Below, piece after piece: positions 52,939 through 62,851 of a DNA stretch of 64,000 bases. The stretch lies in NCBI GenBank assembly GCA_009746045.1, contig RPFO01000264.1, positions 241,001-305,000 of the forward strand, given 5' to 3'. This DNA comes from Mesostigma viride. Taxonomy: Eukaryota > Streptophyta > Mesostigmatophyceae > Mesostigmatales > Mesostigmataceae. Both the position numbers and the translations under genes were made by a program. Numbering within the stretch: the first letter of the stretch is position 1; each line of letters opens with the position of its first letter. The notes beneath the pieces were generated by a model. That model was not told the origin of the DNA, searched no databases, and was given only the letters and a program-made list of their open reading frames with translations.

Positions 52939-54089
52939 TAAAAAAAATTAAATTAAATTATAACATGCCTCCGTGGGGAGGTCATGTAGCACATATTTCA
53001 TGATGGATGGGGTGGAGGGAGCCGCGTGATCGAACTATCCTAACTCTATCTAGAAAATCCTAACTACACTACTCATCAAAACGCCTCCTCCGCTTGGGGG
53101 GAGGTGGCTTGCCCACAGGGTCGGGCGTGTGCGCCTTGACAATCTTCTTCCACCGCGTCTTGTCCTGCATGGCAGTCCAAAGACGGGAGAGAGAGTGGAT
53201 GCGGTGCTCAAACTGGGCTGGGACCACTAGGTCGTCCAGCAACATCTGAACGTAGTTGGTGACAGGTTTCCCTACCCTTTTGGGAATGTCCGCGGGGCCA
53301 GGCCAGGTCAGAATGTGCCGCCCTGGCTGTCCAAGCCGCTGGGGGCCGGCCAGACCAAGGGTGGTGTCGACCTGGCTGGTGCGGGCAAGGTGTCCTACAA
53401 ATGCTATCCTACGCTGCCTAATCTCGTCCGAAACACGAGGCATGCCATGATACAAAGACTCTGATGACGGACGCTCGGAAAAACCTACATTAAGGACCTG
53501 CCGGAGCATCCTGTAAACTGTGCCGTCGAGCCGAGCTGCCAGTTTGGGTGGGAGGGTCCACGCCTCGGCGCCATACGTGAGCACCGTGAGGACGAGGACC
53601 TTGAAGAGCATGCGCTTGCGGTGCCCGTCCAGGCCCTTCGAGCGCCAGTAGGGTGTGAGCGAACGGAGCTTGGCCCAGGCAAGGCCGATGCGGGTGTCCA
53701 CATCGTCGGCGGTGTCAGGAAGCCAGCTCCCCAACAGCTTGAAGCGGTCGCGGAACGGGACCTCCGTCCCGTCGAGCAGGCGCGGCAGCGGTGGTTTACT
53801 GGATGCCCCTATCACCATCGCCTCAGTTTTGACACTAATCTCCAGCCCCACCGCCCGCGCCTTCAGGCCCAGGCAGTCCAGCCAGGTCTGAATGTGCTCG
53901 GGGCTCTCGATGAGGGTGGTATCATCCGCATAAATCAGGTCGGCAAGGCGGTAACCAGGTCTAACCCCGCCGTGCTCTTTCACATTAAGGATGTCCAAGC
54001 CTGGCTCGAACCCCTTAAGAGCAGTAAAGCGCGCACGTGCCCGGCGCATGACGTGATCCACGACAATAATGAACAGGTATGGGGACAGG
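52939..54089 (-). mobile_element. 5'-truncated LINE with 8-bp target duplication
   Basis: AACGCGAT lies at 52931-52938 and 54090-54097. The insert reads, on the minus strand, from the middle of a reverse transcriptase to a 3' untranslated region ending in AATTTAATTTAATTTTTTTT. It sits in the middle of a dispersed repeat, which is intact at 28862-29035. 5' truncation, an A/T tail and target duplication are the hallmarks of target-primed reverse transcription. Confidence 0.8.
53069..54089 (-). pseudogene. LINE reverse transcriptase, C-terminal half
   Basis: An open frame of about 340 codons: FLSPYLFIIVVDHVM (motif before the catalytic strand), LIYADDTTLIE (catalytic YADD), GLEISVKTEAMVIG, KLLGSWLP, then LTYGAEAWTLP and the C-terminal region to the stop at 53069 (basic end KRRRRFDE). 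It is truncated at the N-terminus exactly at the insertion boundary; the first three codons come from the flanking repeat. The protein is closely related to the + strand copy at 29.3-30.8 kb and shows what that copy lacks at its C-terminus. Confidence 0.8.
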
Positions 54090-54140
54090 AACGCGATCTG
54101 CAAATGAATCCGACCGGAATCGAACTGGGGACCTCTCGCA
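54090..54140. repeat. right half of the tRNA-like repeat
   Basis: AACGCGATCTGCAAATGAATC ... GAACTGGGGACCTCTCGC continues the repeat interrupted at 52938. On the minus strand it has GTTCGATTCCG, a good RNA polymerase III B box. Confidence 0.6.
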
Positions 54141-54685
54141 CCAACTTTCGCTGACTATAGGACGGACGTCTCCGTGAAAGGTTTATGTCTCTTTAAAAAA
54201 AAAAATTAAAAAATACACAAGAGTCTTTCACTGATTCGGCGGGAAAGTTTGTTAGTAGCTTTAGACGGAACAAAAAGCTACATAAACTACAGTAGTATCG
54301 AGCATGTACATCACCAAAACAAGGTGTGTCGAAACCTAAAGCACCAAGGTCAAAATCATATTGCAACAAGCTCAGGGCTTTTCCGTGGCACCCATTTACC
54401 TACGGCAATGCTGACCTCATTCTTCCAATGTTTGGCCATGACTCTTCGCAAGCTGGCATCAACTAGGCAGGTTGCCACCGTGAACCGCACTTTTGTTATT
54501 CAAGGACCTGCCCTTGACAGTCTTGAAGAGGAGAGGTAAAGAAACGAGGAAGGAAGAATCGCCATAGATGGCTGCTGTGCTGTCTGGGTGATGTCACACC
54601 AGACACGCTTCTGGCCTGGATTTTGAATCAGGAGACCAGTCTGAAAAAACGGTTGGGAAGTCGTCCGAGAAAGCTCACAGGCCGG
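54141..54685. other. stretch downstream of the transporter gene
   Basis: No gene recognised. On the minus strand this contains the 3' untranslated region of the transporter gene. Confidence 0.35.
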
Positions 54686-54971
54686 TCAGCTAACCTTGAC
54701 CTTCGCCGCTTCCGGGGAGCCCGCCGGCCCCTGTGGGAGCGGGTGAGTCCCCTGTGACGCCTCGGTGTGCTGCCGCATGAGCACCGTCAGCTGCTTGGCG
54801 GAGCTAAGCCAGAGGACGATGACGACACCGTAGAGCACGGCCAGGATGGGCAGGGAGACGGTCAGGGACCCGAACCCGAGTAGCAGCGCCTGGGTGATCC
54901 AGGAGCCGCCCGACTTGCCCAGCTGGGAGCCCACCAAGTCCACCGCTGCTTTGCCCTGCGTCTTCTCCTCC
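54686..54971 (-). CDS. NTT: transporter exon H (last exon)
   Basis: Starts after the acceptor CACCATCATCAG. Encodes EEKTQGKAAVDLVGSQLGKSGG, a hydrophobic helix (LLLGFGSLTVSLPILAVLYG; VVIVLWL), and a tail of about 40 residues with proline and glutamine to the TGA. Confidence 0.85.
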
Positions 54972-57900
54972 CTGATGATGGTGGGTGAATAAAAAAAGGC
55001 CAACACACGATGGGCCAGTAAGTGTGTGTGCAAATCAGGACAGTCGACGGGACGTGTTCGCATAGAGGGTGGTCAAGGGGGGCATAGGGGAGAGCCCAAT
55101 ACGCGAGCGCGCCGCCGCACCATGAAATGCCAACATGCCGCCGTTACGATTTTTTTAAAACCAGTGTGCTGCTTTGCTCCAAACGAAGTCCGAATCGCAT
55201 GTGCTGCCAACACACACGGAGGTGGACCGGGGAAGGGCTGGTAGGCCACTTTCCAGGGATGGAATAGGGGACGTTGACGGCAAGGTAACAAAACCGTTCT
55301 GTGGGTCAAGTGGCTGAGGGTTTTTATACAGGTACGCACGACTTTGCTAGCAGGTACGCCCACACTAACCAGCCTAAATGTGCCTTATCAAAGTGGTAAG
55401 ATCACATTCAGGTGCATGGAATGGCTAGGAAACTGCTTCGCAAAACACCTTCCACAGGTGAGAGATTGTGCAGCGCAAGTTACCCCCCACCAAACACCTC
55501 CCTTCTCACTGCAGATATTGCTGCAGGCACCTACAGCTACTGCGAACAGGCGGCGGCCTATCCCACCAGACAAGGGTGGCCGTGGGCGTGTTGCGAATGA
55601 GACATATGTCACAGGTGGGAAAGCAGTGGTTGATGAGGGACATCACAGGTGGGACATCAAACGATCGACACGTGTTTGTCATGATGATCGACATGAAAAA
55701 ACGATCCCAGTGCTTGGATACGACATACCGCATATGATAGATATGATAGAATTGTTCTGATTAAAATTATACATAATAAAATTCATATTGTACTTGGATG
55801 CCAACAGCCTCGGAGCCGTGGACTGGAGCTAGTGTGTGTAGCTGATAACCAAACACAGTTTCCTAATCCCTCATCTCCGCTGGCCCCCATAGGTCCTCAT
55901 AGGCCCTCATAGGCCCTCATAGGCCCTCATAGGCCCTCATAGGCCCTCATAGGCCCTCATAGGCCCTCATAGGCCCTCATAGGCCCTCATAGGCCCTAAT
56001 AGGCCCTAATAGGCCGACATAGGCCCCATGGGCTACCACAGGCACGTGCCGGCCCACAGAAGTCCCCATGGGCCCACGCAACCGCATGTCGACACACAAC
56101 CACCGCGCCTACACGTCCATGCACATTTATTTCCTATGAAACCATGTCGGCCCCACGCACCGGCTCATGCCGTAAGAGTTCATCAGCCCAACGTACATGT
56201 TTGCGCTGCATGATTTGATATACCAAACCACATCAGCCCCACCCACCGGTTCATGGGGATGAAGACCATCTCCTTGGCCGGGTCGAAGAGGGAGTACTTG
56301 GCGGCCTTAGCGACCACCTGGGCACACGGTCAACAGACATCAGTGGGAGGGAGGTATGCGACGTGAGCACGAGCGTGCTTGGCCGGCACGCATGCCAGGA
56401 CAAGGGATGCAAGGCAAGGGGGTGCCAGGTCCGCATCACCGTGATTGGCACCTAGATCCCTGCAGGGAGGCAATCCCTGCATATATCGCATGGCTGCGAC
56501 GCCGTAGTAGTGCGCGGCACAGGGTTATGCTTATTGATCAACCGCATTCCTCCCACGGTGCATGATGCAGCACGAGAAGAACATCAAGTTCCAAGAAGAG
56601 CACCGACACTCATGCACTCGTGTGCTGCTGATGTTCCAAGAACCGGATGCCGACACTCATGCACTCGTGTGCTGATGATGTTCCAAGAACCGGATGCCGA
56701 CACTCATGCACTCGTGTGCTGATGATGTTCCAAGAACCGGATGCCGACACTCATGCACTCGTGTGCTGATGATGTTCCAAGAACCGGATGCCGACACTCA
56801 TGCACTCGTGTGCTGATGATGTTCCAAGAACCGGATGCCGACACTCATGCACTCGTGTGCTGATGATGTTCCAAGAACCGGATGCCGACACTCATGCACT
56901 CGTGTGCTGATGATGTTCCAAGAACCGGATGCCGACACTCATGCACTCGTGTGCTGATGATGTTCCAAGAACCGGATGCCTACACTCATGCACTCGTGTG
57001 CTGATGACAGTAACAGCTTGCTCGTCATCGAGTTAGAACCACCGAAGTAGCCGCGCGTGCATGCACCCATTTTCTGATGCAGTCCATAAGAAAGCGCCAA
57101 TGGTGGCCATGCACACAAAGGCCCTAGCATGCAAAAGTTCCCCCGAATTGATGCACTGCACCCCCCCTCCCCCTTCTACTCCCGTCCCTCCGTTCCCCCT
57201 TCTCTTTACAGGCCATGATCATCCTCTTCTTCTCATGACCAAGCGTTCCCCCTTTCCTGGTCACAATTAAATCCCCCCACTCCTCATTGGCCCCCCCCCC
57301 CCCCCCCCTTTCCTGGCCACAAACACGCCCCACACACCCTCTAATGGCCCAAACCCTCGTACCATACTGAACTCGTATGTACCTGCTGCATGCACCTGGC
57401 CGCGACCACAGTAGAGATGTCCACAGAGGCGCGCGCACACACACACACCACGTTACAAATATGTATACAGGCCACCCAACTCCATTATGCACGCTCCCCT
57501 ATCCCTGCTGCACCACGCTGGCCGCAAGCGCATGAAAGAGGCACACACACACACCCTTTAACGACCGGAAACAGGACACCCACCCCTGCTACGACCGCAC
57601 CCATAAACCCCATACCTGCTGCACCGAGCCGGTAAGGGAAGAGATTTCTTACGCATGCAGATGCACACGAACACCACACTGCTCTGCTTTAGTGACCAAG
57701 CCCCCATTCGTACCTGCTGCACTGAGCCGGCCGCGACGGCCGTGGAGATGGCCAGCCCCCCCGATGCGGGCGCGGCAATGGAGAGCAGGAAGAAGATGGC
57801 TCCGGTCGCCAGCATGAGCGTGGGGGTGGTGGCGGCGGCGACGCCCCATCCAAAGAAGGCGAACACGTAGCGGCTGAGCAGCATGAAGCAGATAGTCAAA

Positions 57901-60900
57901 ATGCCCGTCGCGGTCGACACCTCAGCCAGCACGCTGCCGTATGCCTGTTGAAATCGGGGGGGGGGGGAATAAACGATACACAGCATATTTCATGGGTTCA
58001 GTGAAGGGGCTAGGAAGCACCCTGCCATACGCCTGTTGACGCGTGGGTAAAGGAAAAGGAAAAGGCACGACAAACTTCATGGGTCCGGTAAAGGAGTTAC
58101 TCCGCACGCGGCCGTGAGGCCGGCAGTAAGAGGGAACAGTGCGCAGGATCTGGGGTAAATTTGGGGAGATAGAAAGCATGGGGGTAAATTTAGGGAGATA
58201 GAAAGCATGGGGTAAATTTAGGGAGATAGAAAGCATGGGGTAAATTTGGGGAGATAGAAAGCATGGGGTAAAATTAGGGATGACGTGCACACAAGGTAGT
58301 ACGTTTCATGACACGCGCGAAACTTTGTGCTGCCATATCCCTGGCACTGTGGATGACTAGTGCATACGTTTCATGAATCAATTTATTAAGCATGCGTCAA
58401 GGCAGTACTAATGGGATGGGCGACGGGCACCCACCGCCCGGCCGGTGCCGGCGGCGAGCGCAATGAGCACAGGCAGCTGCCGCACCAGGGACATAGTTGC
58501 ACACTTCCAAAATTTCGAAATATCCACAAATGTACCCAGCCGACGTTTGGAATCAGTTTACCCTCTGCCCAGGCGCCCCAGCCACGGCAACATAAAGCAA
58601 CAAAAGATATACAATTTCTCTTGCCACTCCTGTTGTCCTCCTCACAACCCCATGCACACCTGTCCTCCTCGCAACCCCATGCACACACCTGCGGCGACGT
58701 GTACAGCTGGCGCAGCTGGCTCTTCCAACCCCCCTTTGCCCCCCCCCCCCCCGAGCCACCCCCACAACTCACACACGTTGCCTGCGTCGTGACACGCACC
58801 TGCGGCGAAGTGTACAGCTGGCGCAGCTGGTTCTTCCACGAGACATCAAACAGGCTGGTGCTGATCCCGTAGCCGACGACGACCATGGTCAGGTTGCGCA
58901 GCCGCGGCGACTGCAGCAAGATGCGCACGCTCTCGGCCAGGGAGATCTTGGGACGCCGCTTGGGGGGGACGCCTCCTTGGGCTTGCCAACTGCACCGCCC
59001 GCCTGACGACCGCCGCAATGTCGCCAAATGGACAGGTTTGAAGACCGGCAGCGGCAACACCGTTAGTAAGGCATGCACGCAGGACATGGCGGGCGAAGGA
59101 AGGGTTCCGAACCGTTGGCATGCATGAATCTGATGTCGTTATTTTTGTACTAAACGCCATTTTGTATCAACTCGGCCATCATAGGTACTGTAGTCTTACT
59201 AGGTACAACAAGTGCGACCACTAGAGCGCAGTCGCCCTTGCAAAGAGATGTTTGAACTTGCTTTCGTGTTTAGTAATTGGCAGCAGCCGCCCCCCCGTTG
59301 CGGCGGAGCTTTAGTCGGCAGAGCGTGCCTTGCTATGTCCCAACCAGACCTGGTTCGCGATGCTGGTGACCAGTGTTTTAGATAGCCTTCATAACTATGG
59401 CATTCTGTTCGCGCCCCTCTCCCCAAGAGAACAGACACGCCCCTGGTGGCCAAGGGCGTGTAGGCTATGTGCGCCGGACGCGGGCTCCAACGGTAAAATT
59501 ATGACACCGGCAGGCTGGGCGCAGGTTTTGAATAGCACATGTTTTGTATATTTCATGTTTTGTGTGTTAGAAATCTTGAATGTTACATGTTCCGTCTCCT
59601 CCGCGGAGCATGCACATGTGAAACATTTGGCGGGAAACCGGTCTACTGTGGTTTTATGTATGGCCCACCTGGGTTGTAGACCTGCTCTGAATTCACACAC
59701 TAAGAATGCAATCATCACTGCAAGGAAAGCTTCCTAGACCTTCACAGCGCGGGAACATGCCACGTTGTTTAGCATTCCATGTGTGCGATATTGTGTATCT
59801 AAATTTGCCCCTATCTCAATCGGCCCCATCTGAATCAATCTCTATCTAAATCGGTCCCTATCTGCATCGGCCCCTACCTGCATCGGCCCCTATCTGCATC
59901 GGCCCCTATCTGAATCGGCCCTATCCTTACCAACGTACCTACCTATCATCCTTACTTACGTGCTGCTGCGGCTTCCTATCAATTGCAGATCAGGAATATG
60001 CCGTTCCACTTTGTATAGGATGGTAGTTCATATGCTTCCCTAACATAATTTCAACCTGCCCCCCACCTTGGCGAACTGCTGCAGCTTGTGGTGCGTCCAG
60101 CACATGATGCCTCCCCCGACTAGAACCGCTCCTGTCGCACGCAACCAAACGGGGGGCAGCCATACGGAGCAGGCAGCAAGAAATAATGACAGATTTCGTC
60201 ATATAAGCTGTCAGGCTGACCTGACACACGCAACGTTGCAGAAAAGAAAAGAGGCAGTGACCGTGCATCGCATAAAGAAAGGAATTAGGCTGCACTGCCG
60301 AAAACAACCCAAGGGGGGCAGCAAGCAATGCATCACACACAAAGACACCATTAGGCTGTCAGTTCGCACTTAAAGGGGCGCAGGGAGCATGCATCATCGA
60401 CCCTTTCAGATGTGAAATACCTGGCTATTTGAGGTTGAAGTGGGAGATACACAACAGCAAACGAGTCAACATTCTCCCTGCCGCAGCACCACCAATGGCT
60501 TGCGACCTCGCACTGATGACCAGCCGCAGCATTATGACCCCATTCTAGACAGGTGCTAGCACCACTTTAACGCGGTACCCACGCACCGATGACCAGCCGC
60601 AGCGCCGTGGGCCACGAGTCGGTCGCCCCCCCGCGACGCGCAGGCTGGAGACGCGCTTGAGGAACTGTCCTGCAAAGATGAGCGCCACGTTGGCGGCGAT
60701 TCCCAGCAGGGGGTACACCGTCTTGGCCTCGGCGATGGTGCACACATCGTTCGCCAGCCTGGCGGATGTGTGTGTGGGGTGGGGTGGGGGGGTGGGGGTG
60801 GGGGGGTGGGGGTGGGGGTGGGGGTGGGGATAGGAACAGACTTTTAACACGAAGGATAATACCACTAGGGTCACGATGATTTGACTCACGGGCCACACCC

Positions 60901-62851
60901 AACAACAGTAGCTTTGACCTAGCCAGAGGCGGCCATGGAGGGGGGCTGGGGGATGAACGAGATGTTGCATCGGAAGGTGGTGGTGGCACTGGGGTGGGGT
61001 AGGGTGGGGGTGGGAGAAGAGGGGACATCGTGTGTGTGTGTTAGAGAGGAAGAGAGGGTGGGGGGGGAGGGCGGGCGGGGGGGGGGGCGGGGGGGGAGAA
61101 AAAGAGGGAGATTATGGACGTGTGCATGCGTGGAGGTTACGGCAGTGCCCAGCGTATTGCCGGCAATGAATTGCAGGAGGGGGGGGGGGGGGGGCAGGCC
61201 AAGGGGGGGCGGGCGCAGTGCAGCAGGTCATTGCCACCGGGTTCACCCAACACGAGAGACCACACACACAACAGACATGGCTATTGCAAGGGAACTCATC
61301 GCACCATTGATACCAAACCACATTGGCAGAGACAGGGTGCACCATCGTGATCAGGAAACCGGCTCCGGCGTATGCACGCCCCGCCCACACGCCCTGCACC
61401 CGTCATCTTAAAGGGAAGCCCTGGTGCTCTTGTAACACAAAATCCATGTGCCAGGTGACCTGCGCGTGCGCATGCGTGTGCCATCTCTACACCGGTGGAT
61501 CGCGTTCGAAACACCAGACTACGGCTTTGCAAAGCAACCCCTTATTGGGGGTTGGCTCCCAATGATGTTGGATCGGCGGCTGCATGCATAACCTGCTGGA
61601 TGCATAGGAATCCTGTGTAATATGATGTTGGATCGGCTGCATGCAGAACCTGCTGGATGCATTGGAATCCTGTGTAATATGATGGTGGATCGGCTGCATG
61701 CAGACAAGTGCTTGCCTGCCTCAACCCCAGAACATATCCAGCACAAGAAAACCGTTACATGGCTCACCCCCAAAACAGGCAGGACAAGAGGAAGGCAGGA
61801 TCCAGCCTTGCTTACCCCCAGAAGATACAGAGGACAAGAAGACGATTTCCGCCTCACCCCCATAATGGTCAGGACAAAAAAAAAGTCAGTTTCTCAGCCT
61901 CACCCCCAGCACATGCAAATCAGGTGAAATAATGGTTTCTCGGCCTCATCCCCAGAACAGGACAAAAACAACAAAAGGTTTCTTGGCCTCACTCCCAGAA
62001 CAGGACAAAAACAACTAAAGTTTTTTCGGCCTCACCCCCTAAACAGGACAAAAACAACTAAAGTTTTCTCGGCCTCACCCCAAGAACAGGACAAAAACAG
62101 CAAAAGTTTTCTCGGCCTCACCCCCAGAACAGGACAAAAACAACAAAAGGTTTCTCGGCCTCACCCCCAGAACAGGACAAAAACAACTAAAGGTTTCTCG
62201 GCCTCACCCCCAGAACAGGACGAAAACAACTCAAGGTTTCTCGGCCTCACCCCCAGAACAGGACGAAAACAACTCAAGGTTTCTCGGCCTCACCCCCAGA
62301 ACAGGACGGAGATGACGACGCCTCCCCACAGCTCAGCGACCACGTAAAAAAGGGAGAGCGTCCTGCAGGGGCAAGGGGTGGGGCCATGGCATGTACGAAG
62401 GGGTACCCCCGCACACCAGCACAAGGGCCAGAACCGCACGCTGGTAAAGCAGAGAGACATGCCGGTCGGCCCATGAGGACCCATTAGCCAATGAGGACCC
62501 GTTAGCCAATGAGGACCCATTAGCCAATGAGGACGCATTAGCCAATGAGGACCCATTAGCCAATGAGACGACGCGGCGCCCGCTTCATAAAGCCCCACAC
62601 CTTAAAACCTGCCAGCTGGACCACCCACTGTTCACAGCCTTAACCGCTGTCCTGCGCCTCTCTTCCCACCCACTGGTCACAGCTGCACCCACCGTCCTGC
62701 GCCACTCTTGCCACCATTCACAGCTCTACACCGTGTAACCCACCACAACCCGCCCCACCCACCAGTTGCGGAATATGGAGACCATCCCCGCGAGGGACTT
62801 GGGGAGCACCGCAAGCAACTTGTCGGCCAGGTCCGGCCGGTGCAGCAGCGA
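54686..62851 (-). CDS. NTT: plastid-type ATP/ADP translocase (TLC/NTT family), C-terminal two thirds, eight exons
   Basis: Nucleotide transporters of this family exchange ATP for ADP across the plastid envelope (and occur in chlamydia-like bacteria). Joining eight minus-strand exons with GT-AG introns and matching phases gives about 396 codons following the family from LADKLLAVLPKSL through FYVVAELWGGVVISVLFWG, LANDVCTIAEAKTVYPLLG, a lysine-rich loop, GYGISTSLFDVSWK, EVSTATGILTICFMLLSRYVF, AKYSLFDPAKEMVFIP and KTQGKAAVDLVGSQLGKSGGS to a final membrane helix and a stop at 54686. The order and spacing match plant NTT proteins, which have about 12 membrane helices and 550-620 residues. The N-terminal part must lie beyond the right edge of the window or in unrecognised exons. 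Two exons (C and E) need one additional base in a run of seven identical bases to keep frame. Introns are rich in minisatellites and copies of the exon ends. Confidence 0.85.
55888..56020. repeat. 10-bp tandem repeat (AGGCCCTCAT) in intron G-H
   Basis: About 13 copies of AGGCCCTCAT, the last ones AGGCCCTAAT. Confidence 0.95.
56144..56172 (-). repeat. copy of the exon G 3' end and donor
   Basis: The minus strand reads CATGAGCCGGTGCGTGGGGCC, matching the exon G end and donor CATGAACCG|GTGGGTGGGGC, about 100 bases downstream in the intron. Confidence 0.6.
56247..56317 (-). CDS. NTT: transporter exon G
   Basis: 71 bases, acceptor GTGTGCCCAG, donor GTGGGT. Encodes VVAKAAKYSLFDPAKEMVFI and PMN. 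The AKYSLFDPxKEM motif is diagnostic of the family. Confidence 0.85.
56604..57008. repeat. 47-bp tandem repeat, about nine copies, in intron F-G
   Basis: CGACACTCATGCACTCGTGT begins at 56604, 56651, 56698 and so on, every 47 bases, nearly without differences, up to about 57000. Confidence 0.95.
57379..57632 (-). repeat. three diverged copies of the exon F 3' end and donor
   Basis: On the minus strand, copies around 57379-57425, 57501-57530 and 57611-57632 each resemble the exon F end (GCGGCCGGCTCAGTGCAGCAG|GTACG). Examples are GCGGCCAGGTGCATGCAGCAG|GTACA, GCGGCCAGCGTGGTGCAGCAG|GGATA and CCGGCTCGGTGCAGCAG|GTATG. Spacing is roughly 100-120 bases, as in a decayed tandem repeat starting in the exon. 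Confidence 0.7.
57714..57944 (-). CDS. NTT: transporter exon F
   Basis: 231 bases, acceptor GATTTCAACAG, donor GTACGA, phase 0 at both ends. Encodes AYGSVLAEVSTATGIL, a membrane helix (ICFMLLSRYVFAFFGWGV), another (PTLMLATGAIFFLLSIA) and AISTAVAAGSVQQ. Confidence 0.85.
58016..58042 (-). repeat. copy of the exon F acceptor and start
   Basis: The minus strand reads GTCAACAG|GCGTATGGCAGGGTGCTTCC, close to TTCAACAG|GCATACGGCAGCGTGCTGGC of exon F, and lies just upstream of it. Confidence 0.65.
58150..58272. repeat. 28-bp tandem repeat in intron E-F
   Basis: Four to five copies of GGGGTAAATTTAGGGAGATA plus GAAAGCAT. Confidence 0.9.
58685..58727 (-). repeat. copy of the exon E 3' end and donor
   Basis: The minus strand reads TGGAAGAGCCAGCTGCGCCA followed by GCTGTACACGTCGCCGCAG|GTGTG. 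Exon E ends with the same 39 bases except for two changes, then GTGCG. The copy is about 115 bases downstream inside the intron. Confidence 0.85.
58800..59002 (-). CDS. NTT: transporter exon E (one base missing in a C7 run)
   Basis: 203 bases; acceptor GCGGTCGTCAG, donor GTGCGT. With one more C in the run near 58968, the frame gives a lysine-rich cytosolic loop (GKPKEASPPKRRPKIS) and then LAESVRILLQSPRLRNLTMV and GYGISTSLFDVSWKNQLRQL. Without it the loop would shift frame. Confidence 0.8.
59805..59935. repeat. ~18-bp tandem repeat (CCCCTATCTGCATCGG) in intron D-E
   Basis: About six imperfect copies of (T)CGGCCCCTATCTGCA. Confidence 0.85.
60067..60131 (-). CDS. NTT: transporter exon D
   Basis: 65 bases, acceptor CGTGCGACAG, donor GTGGGG. 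Encodes GAVLVGGGIMCWTHHKLQQF and AK: the end of a membrane helix and a short loop. Confidence 0.75.
60510..60532 (-). repeat. copy of the exon C 3' end and donor
   Basis: The minus strand reads CTGCGGCTGGTCATCAGTGCG against CTGCGGCTGGTCATCG|GTGCG of the exon, about 70 bases away in the intron. Confidence 0.65.
60587..60758 (-). CDS. NTT: transporter exon C (one base missing in a G7 run)
   Basis: 172 bases; acceptor CACATCCGCCAG, donor GTGCGT. Encodes LANDVCTIAEAKTVYPLLG, IAANVALIFAGQFLKRVSSL, and after the G run (near 60626) DSWPTALRLVI. The second half is in frame only if one more G is present. Confidence 0.85.
60775..60832. repeat. G-rich simple repeat (GGGTGGGGGT)
   Basis: Almost pure G with single T every four to six bases; intron B-C. 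Confidence 0.9.
61560..61705. repeat. ~60-bp tandem repeat, about 2.5 copies, in intron B-C
   Basis: GATGTTGGATCGGC, TGCTGGATGCAT and GAATCCTGTGTAATAT recur at about 60-base steps. Confidence 0.85.
61735..62305 (-). repeat. 43-bp minisatellite containing the exon B donor
   Basis: About 12 copies, the best ones spaced exactly 43 bases (62111, 62154, 62197, 62240, 62283), the older ones at the left more diverged. On the minus strand each unit contains GTCCTGTTCTGGGGGTGAGG, which is the last 14 bases of exon B plus its splice donor. The array starts inside the exon and extends into the intron. Confidence 0.9.
62294..62362 (-). CDS. NTT: transporter exon B
   Basis: 69 bases, acceptor GCCCCTGCAG, donor GTGAGG. 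Encodes TLSLFYVVAELWGGVVISVL and FWG, a diagnostic membrane helix of the family. Confidence 0.9.
62470..62568. repeat. 18-bp tandem repeat in intron A-B
   Basis: Five copies of CCAATGAGGACCCATTAG with one- or two-base differences. Confidence 0.95.
62763..62851 (-). CDS. NTT: transporter exon A (first seen in the window)
   Basis: 89 bases, acceptor TGGCCCCCAG, donor GTGGGT. Encodes SLLHRPDLADKLLAVLPKSL and AGMVSIFRN, the segment that precedes the FYVVAELWG helix in the family. Confidence 0.8.

Noticed and set aside
56604-57008. Regular 47-bp repeat resembling a CRISPR array
   Set aside because: The whole 47 bases repeat without variable spacers and lie in an intron of a eukaryotic gene. It is a minisatellite.
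58440-58500. Possible extra transporter exon (MSLVRQLPVLIALAAGTG)
   Set aside because: Exons E and F join in phase 0 to give the family sequence without it, and it has no counterpart in the family.
61735-62305. 43-bp repeat array as a CRISPR-like array
   Set aside because: No distinct spacers; the unit is the exon B end plus intron sequence.
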